A stretch of 64,000 bases of DNA from Clitopilus passeckerianus (taxonomy: Eukaryota > Basidiomycota > Agaricomycetes > Agaricales > Entolomataceae). Each line of letters starts with the position of its first letter. Positions within the stretch are counted from its first letter, which is position 1. The notes below the pieces were generated by a model. The model did not search any database and had not been told where the DNA came from. It saw only the letters and a list, made by a program, of their open reading frames with translations. Below, piece by piece: positions 55,781 through 64,000 of this stretch. Position numbers and translations under genes: made by a program. The stretch spans positions 186,001-250,000 of the forward strand of contig CALYLX010000159.1 of assembly GCA_944990035.1 (NCBI GenBank), given 5' to 3'.

Positions 55781-56200
55781 GGCTTGTTGCGAAAGGCGCT
55801 GAAAGAAGCGCTTGAATGAGTCAGCAAGGGAGCATGGAATTAGGAAAAGACTCCCACGCCTTGCTGAGACTACCTCGTCGCAATTCATTAATTGGCTCGC
55901 CTCCCATTTGCACACTTGTCGATTTCTCTCCCAAATTCCTGGAAAGTGAGCCAAACGGCATAAGCCACATCCCATTGAGTCAGAATGTTAGGCATCGAGC
56001 TCTCGATTGCATCTCGCTGGCCATGCCAACGGTCTTGCCTCTTGAGTCATCGGCACAAATGCAGGTCTCCCGCTCCTCCCACTCCGCCACAGGTCAAAAA
56101 CAAGTCAGAGGCTCCAAAAGAAGATCTAGGTTGGCTTAGTCTGCTACCCTGCGGACTCGACGAAGAACACTCTTAAGCCGGTTCCTAGATTGTTCTGTCA
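55781..56200. other. Intergenic stretch, no gene recognised
   Basis: Short overlapping ORFs only; no domain or RNA gene seen. Confidence 0.4.
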
Positions 56201-56897
56201 ATGGATAACTGGAAAATTTGCCCAGAGGCGGATCCCGAATATGCCAAGCAGGTATGGGAGGCAAGCCCACCACCGTTCTACCCTCTGTCGAACCTCTTGA
56301 CGCTGCTCGCGTATGATATGCCTACGTTGAAGCTCATACGGCATGCCTTTGACCATCTTTTGGCGAGACCTCTCATTGCTCGCCTACTCCTCGTTATCAA
56401 TGTACGCTCCTTACATCAATTTTGTCTGCTCAAAGCTGATCTTGTACTAGATTTTTCTTGCACGTAAACCATCCCTGAACTAACTCCACAAAGACGAAGA
56501 TTAAGATGAGGGTATGGATATGGCGTATTCCGTTTTCAGCAGCCTGCCGCCTATCGTGGACGACTTCGAGGAGGAGGGAGTTGAGGTGATAGACGGCGAA
56601 GAAATCGCGGCGGTGTTGCTGAAGCAAGAGGAACAAGGCGACAGGATTCCACCTTCACCACCATCCCCGTCCACCTCCCTCGTCTCCACCTACCCTCTCA
56701 ATAACTCAGAGCTCAAAATCGACCAAAGCACGGCTACGAAAAGTGCCACCTACACACGGAACGAAGACTTCTCCCACCTCCCTTCTGCTACGGAAGTGGA
56801 ATTTATCATTACGCGGCCTGAAGCTATCGTTCTTCTATTCCTAGAGAAACCCGAATCTGGCGTGGAAGGTTATGAAGACGAGCTGGACATTATTTAG
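56201..56897 (+). CDS. Hypothetical acidic protein
   Basis: Tentative model: exon 56201-56401 (MDNWKICPEADPEYAKQVW), intron 56402-56450 (GTACGC to CTAG), a tiny exon 56451-56463, intron 56464-56505, and a last exon to TAG 56897. Alternatively the second part is a separate ORF from 56514. The first part has a Leu-rich stretch (LSNLLTLLAYDMPTLKLIRH); the second is Glu/Asp-rich and low-complexity (DDFEEEGVEVIDGEEIA), ending EDELDII. No recognised family. A diverged echo of its 3' end lies at about 60915-61010. Confidence 0.4.
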
Positions 56898-57604
56898 GGG
56901 AAACATACCAACACCCAACGAAGAAGGAAGGAAGAAGGGCAGATGAATAGAGTGAGGAAACCTAGACACCAGTGGAATCTATCGCGTAGGAGAAGGCGGT
57001 CGTGACGACGGGTGTGTTGGTGCTTGCAGTTGCGTTGGCGATTGAGGGGGGTTGAGGGGGGAGGATAGGAAGAGTAGGAGGGATCAGGAGAGCAAATGAA
57101 GAGGAGTGGAGGAAGGTGTTGGCGTGGGTTCCTGGGGCGGTCGGTTATTTGAGCATAGAACGGTAGGATAAGGAGGAAGAAGGCTGTGGGCCTATAAAGG
57201 TTGGTTGGTTTTCTAATTATCAAGGAATAACGAGCTATATTGATGACATGCTCTCTAGACGATGCCTCGTTGAATATCAAGACGAGAAAAAAAAAGTTGA
57301 TCTCAGTGAGACATGACCCTCAAAATTGGCCGTTGAGCCGTGAAAGAGGAGCATGCGCGGCAACTTGAGAACACCAGCCCATTGGCGCTACAACGACGAA
57401 AGAACCTGTAGATATAATGGGGAGCAGGAGGGGGTCATGATGATGTCCGTAGCATTGGAAGCGAGATCCTAACTGGGCACAGACAAGCGTCTTTAGGCCA
57501 ATGTTTCGCTCTCGTTGGTGAATTCGCCATTTCCGAGCTCTATTTGTTATCACGGATGTCACTACACCGTTCACACAATGTATATTGCCGATACAGGTGG
57601 AAGA
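56898..57604. other. Intergenic region, no gene recognised
   Basis: GA-rich stretch 56920-57200 and otherwise unremarkable sequence downstream of the minus-strand membrane-protein gene. Small ORFs lack support. Confidence 0.4.
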
Positions 57605-59593
57605 CTACTCTGCTTTCAAGTCTTCAGGCATGCCAAAACCAATCCCTCCGCTTTTCAGTTCTCCAAGTCGGAATTGTACCAGTCGAGATGATCTTCGTTG
57701 ACTGCGGGCGATATCGCCGTCGTTCCAGTTCAGTACGTGGAGAGATGAATTTCGCGTGATGCCGACGGTGTCGGAGAAGGATGATGTGAGGTTTCCTCGG
57801 TTGAGTCTGAGGAAGACCATGATACCAAGGACGAGACACAAAGAGACGATGAGCAGAGCAACCTTTAACGCAACCAAGTGAGTACGACACTAGAAGTAAA
57901 GATCCTCTGGTTTCAAGATACTCACCCCGTAAGGTAACCACAGATTCAACTGGTCATAGTCGTAAATGATGTCTTGACGGGAGACGTTACATCTACTATC
58001 CTGAACTCCCAAGTCCATCGTCAATATAGCGGCTGATATGTTATGCGACAATTGTTCGATTCCGCGCGCCACATTTCCCCAAGTAAAGCCGTTGCCGTTG
58101 GTCAATGAAGGATCAAAGAACGCTGCTGAGATGACCGACGAATCGAATTTGGGTGAATCGCCGCTGGCTCCATGCTGGACTGAAACGGTTCCAAGGAGTA
58201 AGGACCGCATTGCCACAGAGATAGACGATAGTTGCTCAACGTAGGCTAGTTCAAGGTGGGATAGCTTCGTTGCGTCGGTGCTGTGGGTGTCGATGAGGTC
58301 TCCGGTATGTGTTACGTTGTAATCGACGGATTGTTGCCCGTTCGTGATTTGGATCTGTACACGAATATCCACGTTCAGAAAGTCAGATACTTAATGTTGA
58401 AGAACTGATCAGCTAGTCACCGTAAAATCGTAATTTGCCGTCCCAACCGTGCACAGAGCAGTTCCGTTGGTACCAGACTGTGTCGTAGACTTCCAATAAA
58501 CGTAAAATGCTGTCGGCGGACTAGCTCCATGGGCTGAATTGACAGTTGCGTTCCAAAAGGGCTCTTCCCACAACCCGATAGGTGTACCTGACGTCCCAGC
58601 CGGCAGATCGACACCTTCCTGGCACCTGAATGCAATGGAAGGGAGTGAGACGGAGTATGTGCAATTTAAACCGCATGGTTGAGGAAGTGCCGGGATTTGC
58701 TGCGCCACGAAAGTCGAGTACGCGAGTTTTTGAGCGATTGGCGTGATGCCTGCCCAGTAACCCCATCCTCCTGTAACGTACATGATGCTACCAGGCCCGC
58801 CGTTCGTAAGATTGCCCGTTGGGACCTGACATGGGCTCGACGGATCGATGGAGGTGTGGGGGACAACCCTCAGGGAGGATGGTGTAAGGGCCGTTGGGAC
58901 CTCCAATAGGAATGACACCGCTACAGTGATAACGAGGAGAGGGCTTTTAAAAATGCTGGGAGAGAAAAATGTGGCCATCACGTCCCCGGCCGCAGTGAGG
59001 TACACGTTGTCGATTTCTAGAGGTATCAAAATGGGGCAACGATTATCAGCCAATGCGTAGGGTTGTGGAGTGTCGACGAACCTTCAAATGTCATAGATTT
59101 CGTTCGTAATGTCAACCACATAAGTTGACAGAGTACAAAACCAAGCGACGTAGAGAGTGCCGCTTTGAAGCTGAGAGCAAAAGCGGTCCCAATGCGACTT
59201 GTCCAAACTTGAGGGACAGAATGGTCGCTAGGCAAAAAGGATCAGATTCAGCAAGGCAGGTGAGAGAGGACGGGAACTCACAGAGACTTTCCATCTACAA
59301 AATCATTAAAGAGGTGGTGACCGAGAGCGAAAAGAGCTCCAAGAAGGAGTATGTTTGTTGGTTTCACGAGCGGCACGACGACCTCTTGCTTGGTGGTAGA
59401 GTTCACTCGGGAACTGGACGGGTCCTGTCATAGATGTCAGTTTAGCTGCGAAGAACTTGAGAACTGGTGAAGCTTTGAAGAGTTACTCACAAAGTACTTT
59501 GTTCCTCTTGATTCCTTTGAAGTCGTTTTCAAATTGGTTATCCTCCTCCACCACACCCGTCTCGGTATTTGCGTTCCGAACATAACTCGACAT
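57605..59593 (-). CDS. Multi-pass membrane glycoprotein, basidiomycete family, copy 1 (intact)
   Basis: Six exons: 59593-59498, 59424-59282, 59227-59082, 59016-58421, 58354-57926, 57862-57605; introns 54-73 bp with GT-AG ends; total 1,668 nt, 555 aa, all phases consistent. Start ATG 59593 (MSSYVRNANTETG). Membrane segments: NILLLGALFALGHHLF, ALSFKAALSTSLGFVLC, SPLLVITVAVSFLLEV near the N-terminus, and VALLIVSLCLVLGIMVFL near the C-terminus. Between them is a large, probably extracellular domain rich in Cys and Asn-X-Ser/Thr (CQVPTGNLTNG, CGLNCTYSVSL, FWNATVN). The cytoplasmic tail has SSFSDTVGITRNSSL. The pattern is familiar from large lineage-specific families of mushroom fungi without known function. 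Paralogue at 62805. Confidence 0.8.
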
Positions 59594-61615
59594 TGTGTTC
59601 ACCCCAACTAAAATTTTACGATTGACCTTTTGGATATTCTATTTATCTAGATGGTGAATTGCGGTCAGAAGGAATCAAAGGCCAAGCCTCTTATCCTCGT
59701 CAAGAAATCCGGGGCAATGGGAGAGGGTATGAAAGGACTTGAATTTGGAAGTAACCTGGGTGGATGTCGACGAGGGGAGAGGATTTCACGTGCATTTACA
59801 CGCATCGTACCTGTTTTCACTCTCGGTTGTTCGACGTTCGCAATCGGACGTGTGAGTTTTGGACAGGACAAGTACTTTGCAAGGAATGGCGCATGTCTAG
59901 CGCACGCCATGAGGAGTCCGAAGACCGGCGGCGAGAACATTAGATCCGCTGATCCAGGTCACATGTCACCTGCAGATCCTCGAGGACTTGCTTTGGTTGC
60001 GCAGATATCCGTGGCAAGTACTCATTTGTCATGATATAAAAGTAGGATTTCATTGTTCTTCCCTTTTCCCTATGGTTCTGCAGTGACCGTCGTTGTAAGT
60101 TTTGTCCCGAAACTGGCGCGTCGGCGATGGCTTGGCTCTGGCAGCAGGCTGGATGAAACTGATCGGACCTTCTATAAGGAGATGGTGGCAGTGACCATCA
60201 CAAGGCACGGCGTTTCAACGATGCGATGGTTTGTGTTGCTTGTAATTTCGGACACAGATCTGGCCATCCACTATCCCACCACCTGTCTAGGCTGTCGCCT
60301 CCTCTCACCTACGTCAAATGAGTATCTGCGTGAGATGGCCTGTTCTACTAGAGTCGTACGTCTTCTCTTACCCATAGTCCTCTCCCTGACCGAAGGGCTA
60401 ACTTTTCCATGCTTTTTCCCAGCAGCTATAGCTAATACCACGGGTCTGGATGAGATCGACGAATAGAACAGTTCATGAGTGCTTTGTCCGAATTCCCGAT
60501 TCCATGATCAATATCCGCTTCAATATCGACAACACCACCTCTCCGCCTTCACGTAGATCAACGGCGGAATAGAGGTGCTGACGGCGGCTTCGACTGCTGC
60601 CTCCTAGCTCAAGCATCAAGCCCACCAAAGTTCTTTGAATGTCATGGATGTGGAGCAGTACGGGATGTAGCATCGTGACTAATGCGTTTATTTTTCTTCT
60701 GATTCAGTTCACTCATCCATCGTAAATGATAGGTCACGTCTTCTCAGCGTCACCCCTTCTCCTGAAGGCATCTCAAGGCGAGCAGGTGCAGCATGACAAT
60801 GACCGCAAAACCTGTCTTCGCGCACCCCAATGAGTGAGAATCTTAACCTTTAGCACCTCTGAATTAAGCTACCCACCGTCGGTCGAAGAAGCAGACGGGC
60901 CAGTCTTGCACCCCGAAGCCGTGGTACTCTCATCCTTCAAAGAACCCAAATCTGGCCGAAGAGGATGAGGAGGACGAGCCGGACCTCATCTCCGAGAAAC
61001 CACCTAAGAACCATGCGAGGAGGGAAGGGATGTTAAATAGGCATGAGAAACCTTGGGTTCTTGGTTTCGTTCTCGGGGCTTAGTAGGGGTGTACGGAGGT
61101 TATGGAAGGAGGACGGCCTGGCGTAGTTCGAGCGACACAAGGAATACAGGAACCTGACATGAACTAAAGATTAGCTCTGTAAGCACTTTCGCAGTCACTC
61201 CCGGGACACCCGATAATGAAGATTGCTGCTGTCAGAACGGATAGTTTTTCCGACCGAGATTGCCCAGGCCTATATCAAATTTGAAATACCAGAGCAAACG
61301 TCTAGCTGTCTTTGGCGGGAGGAGTTCTATCTTACCCTTCCTTTGTACTTATCCTTCGGCTATGAGAGGCTTGAAATTCGGGCCGTTTAGCCTACGCGTT
61401 TAAACCATAAGGCGTAATATCCTCCGTTATAGTGTGGTACCAGCACATCTATAACGACCCTTCGAATGGATTAATTCTGAAGGTATGACAGGAAGCTCTG
61501 AAGTAAGTGCCACAGCTAAATCGAATTGGACTCCTTTGCAGCCGCCGTGAAGCGTAGTTTTATAAAGCGAGCTTCACTGTTCTCGGCGTGCTCCCGATCC
61601 CTCCCATCTGTCCAA
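59594..61615. other. Intergenic region with a gene relic
   Basis: No confident gene. About 60915-61010 resembles the 3' end of the hypothetical gene at 56201-56897 (CCGAAGCCGTGGTACT against CTGAAGCTATCGTTCT, CCCAAATCTGGC against CCCGAATCTGGC) and looks like a decayed duplicate. ORFs at 59651-60034 and 60053-60466 show no recognisable domain. Confidence 0.4.
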
Positions 61616-62682
61616 ATGTCTTCGTTTCAAAAACCATCCTATGTCTCTTCCTTTGAGCCCAAAGAACATCCTTTGGCGTCGAAAATCATCGCTAATGTAC
61701 AAACATATTTTCTCAAGAACTGGCAATGGGGTAGCCAAGAAGAGAAGGACCACTATCTCAAGCAGGAAATCGAACGCTGTGCCACCTATACCCAGCCGTA
61801 TGCACCTGTGGACCGAGCGGAGGTGCTCACGATTTGGTATACCTGGGGAATCCTCCTTGATGATAAAATGGAAGTAATCTCTCGTGGGGACAACTCTGTG
61901 AGTGACTCGGTGTTTTGTCCAATCATCCACAGCTAATGACACGAACGAACAGCGAGCAGGACATTTTCTTTTGTTCGGGGACTTGATTCTAGGGAAGGGC
62001 ATTCCAGACAGAAGCTCAGCTCTCCAGTCCGTCACCTATGACGTCCACCAACTATTTTTGGACGTCGATGATGATGAAAGCAAGGAGCTTGGTGGCGACA
62101 GTTACATGGCTGAAAGAGGTTGTTCAGGACTCAGCGTTGGGTCCTCCTACGGGGCCCATTACATTCGAAGCAATGGTAGAGAAAAGGAGAAAGACCGCTG
62201 GCGTATGGTTAGTCTTCGCTTCTGGTTCCCTCTCATGCATATTACTGATCTATCCCGTTAGGGTAGTATTTCTGGCCATGCGCTGGTCGCTCCGCACCAA
62301 ATGGCCTCAGCAAGCGGCCCTGCTATCCGAGGTGCAACGCTTCGAAGATATCACTGAAACATATTGCATTTATTTGAACGATCTATACTCGTATCGAAAC
62401 GAATTCAAGGCGGCTAAAGATCGCGGGGCTGAATCAGACACTCTCTATGTCGAGAACGTGATAGCAGCGATTATGGTGGAGAACGGATTGTCCGAGGAGA
62501 TAGCCATACAGGAGCTGGTCAGGCGTCTGCGTGGCCTAGAGGAAGAATTCTCTATCGCAGAGACGCAGTTCGGCGGAGATTCCAATAGTCCAGAGTTGAG
62601 TTCTTTGAGATGTTATATTCAGGCCTTGAAGGCTGTGATGGCCGGAACCAACACCTGGAGCTTGATGTCCCATAGATACTGA
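61616..62682 (+). CDS. Class I terpene cyclase (sesquiterpene synthase-like)
   Basis: Cyclises a prenyl diphosphate, probably farnesyl diphosphate, using Mg2+; cytosolic by family. Exons 61616-61897, 61953-62026, 62085-62207 and 62262-62682; introns 55, 58 and 54 bp with GT-AG ends restore a single frame, giving about 299 aa from the first ATG (an upstream open stretch has no ATG). The first metal motif is LLDDKME (DDxxE) near residue 80. The second is NDLYSYRNE, a full NSE/DTE-type ND(L)xSxxxE. The C-terminus ends in WSLMSHRY, matching the conserved W...RY ending. Intron 2 (GTCCGT...GCAAG) is needed to link RSSALQ to SLVATVTWLKEVV. Product not predictable. No P450 or other tailoring gene is visible in the window. 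Confidence 0.8.
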
Positions 62683-62804
62683 ATCTGACTGGTGTATTTT
62701 AATCGGATCTGTTATTGACCCCTAGTCAATTCGTCGGTCACAACATTGTCCACACAATATTACGGGAGAAAGTGTCCATATCGATTGTAAATGTAGATTC
62801 AGGC

Positions 62805-64000
62805 CTACTCTATTTTCAAATCCTCACGCAATCCGAATCCCGCCCCTCCATTCTTCAGCTCTCCAAGACGGAACCGTAGCAGGTGAGACCTTCGCTCCGT
62901 ATCGGTCAGGTCACTGTTATTCGAGGTCAATGCTGCATTGAGAGATGAGTTGCGCGTGATGCCGACAGTGTCGGAGAACGAGGGTGTGAGGTTCCCTGGA
63001 TTGAGGCTGAAGAATACCATGATGCCCAGGGCGAGACACAGGGAAACGACGAGCAAAGCAATCTTCAAACGAATGAAGTGAGTAAAACATCTACAACGGT
63101 GCAGAAGGTACAGGTACTCACCCCGTACGGTAACCATAGGTTCAACCGGTCATACTCGTATATGATATCTTGCCGGGAGACATCGCACCCACTATCTTGG
63201 AGTCCCAGATCCATGGTCAGGATAGCGGCTGATACGTTGTGCGACAGCTGCTCGATGCCGCGTGCAACATTCCCCCAAGTAAAACCTGTGCCGCTGTTCA
63301 ATGAAGAGTCGAAAAACGCTGCTGAGATGACGGGTGAATCGAATTTGGGTGTTATAGTGCTGACTCCATGAAGGATTGAAATGGTTCCGAGGAGTAAGGA
63401 CCTAGTCGCACTAGCGATTGACGATAGCTGCCTTGTATACTCTATTTCAAGACTAGATAGTTTTAGAACGTTGGCGTCCTGAGTAGAAGCCAGATCTCCG
63501 GTACGTGTTACGTTGAAATCGACGAATTGTTGCCCATTCTTGATCTGGACCTGTGAGGAGACGATACCATTCCATCAGTCAGACGAGGGTCGTAAAAAGG
63601 CATACCCCTTGCTCACCGTAAAGTCGTAATTTGCCCTTCCAACTGTGCATAACGCGGTTCCATTGGTGCCAGATGCTGTCGTAGATTTCCAATAAACGTA
63701 AAATGCCGTTGGTGGACTCGCGGAATAAGTTCCATTGGTCGTAGCATTCCAAAATGGTTCGTCCCAAGTCATACCAGGTGTCCCCGACATCCCAGCTGGA
63801 AGCTCGACACCTTCCTGGCACTGGAATGCTACGGAAGGCACCGAGACGGAGTAGGTGCAGTTTGAACCGCATGGCTGAGGAAGTGATGGGATTTTCTGTG
63901 CCGCGAATGTCGAGTATGCGAGCTTCTGTGCGACTGGTGTGATGCCAGACCAGTAGCCCCATCCTCCTGTGAGGTACATGATGCTACCGAGACCGCCATT
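62805..64000 (-). CDS. Multi-pass membrane glycoprotein, copy 2 (5' end beyond window)
   Basis: Paralogue of 57605-59593. Last exon 63062-62805 (258 nt) and the exon 63550-63122 (429 nt) have exactly the lengths of the corresponding exons in copy 1; the preceding exon runs from 63616 out of the window. Introns 63063-63121 and 63551-63616. Extracellular part with CGSNCTYSVSV, CQEGVELPAGMSG and FWNATTNGT; C-terminal membrane helix IALLVVSLCLALGIMVFF. Open throughout. The last residues diverge (NAALTSNNSDLTDTERR against copy 1). Confidence 0.8.

Noticed and set aside
59651..60466. Coding regions at 59651-60034 and 60053-60466
   Set aside because: No recognisable domain, no convincing splice links, and composition unlike the neighbouring supported genes.
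61953..62207. Frameshift mutation in the terpene cyclase
   Set aside because: A 58-bp GT-AG intron (62027-62084) explains the frame change and joins two plausible helices.

Overview
The window looks like a piece of a filamentous basidiomycete (Agaricomycete-type) nuclear genome. Host-type genes are broken by many 45-70 bp GT-AG introns. The mobile-element proteins belong to families typical of mushroom-forming fungi: DUF6589, Plavaka and Tnp2-like transposases, a DUF6698-like cargo protein and a chromodomain Ty3/gypsy element. A class I terpene cyclase gene is also present. Most of the window (about 1.4-55.8 kb) is transposon-derived and deeply nested. Single-copy host-like genes lie only at the two ends.

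Layout. 0-1 kb: a small secreted Cys-containing protein gene on the minus strand. 1.37-14.47 kb: a candidate two-gene DNA element bounded by inverted repeats with a 75-bp core that is 73/75 identical. Its left gene encodes a RecQ-like helicase with C-terminal zinc knuckles; its right gene, convergent, encodes a DUF6589 protein. The two coding regions overlap tail to tail. A 7,255-bp Ty3/gypsy chromovirus (gypsy-1, 485-bp LTRs, TSD CTTGC) sits in the last exon of the helicase. 15.2-16.3 kb: a broken Tc1/mariner-type transposase. From 16.3 to 43.2 kb there is a chain of retroelements: a Copia-A2 remnant cut by gypsy-2, gypsy-2 cut by Copia-B, Copia-B split by Copia-A (TSD AGAAG), and Copia-A split by full-length gypsy-3 (TSD GGCGT) and by a solo gypsy LTR (TSD GTTGG). 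43.2-45.5 kb: a Tnp2-like transposase truncated by the Copia-B LTR. 45.8-55.8 kb: a Plavaka-type DNA transposon with clusters of CCTGATCAGG-like motifs at both ends, a decayed multi-exon transposase with a solo gypsy LTR in one intron, and a decayed DUF6698-like cargo gene. 56-64 kb: two paralogous multi-pass glycoprotein genes flanking an apparently intact terpene cyclase gene.

How the parts work. The gypsy family has unusual biology readable from sequence. The predicted 5' end of its transcript is complementary over 11 nt to a site just inside the 5' LTR (Tf1-like self-priming). A G GGT TTT slippery site lies directly before the gag stop and leads into an open -1 pol frame. Every copy carries a third ORF between pol and the 3' LTR. 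The LTR holds three exact TGACTCA boxes. Both intact Copia 5' ends have a primer site matching the anticodon arm of initiator tRNA-Met. Many coding disruptions in gypsy-1 are changes in the length of homopolymer runs, which may be sequencing error. Several stops in the DNA transposons look like CGA-to-TGA or TGG-to-TGA transitions.

The best candidate for an undescribed system is the RecQ-like plus DUF6589 inverted-repeat element.
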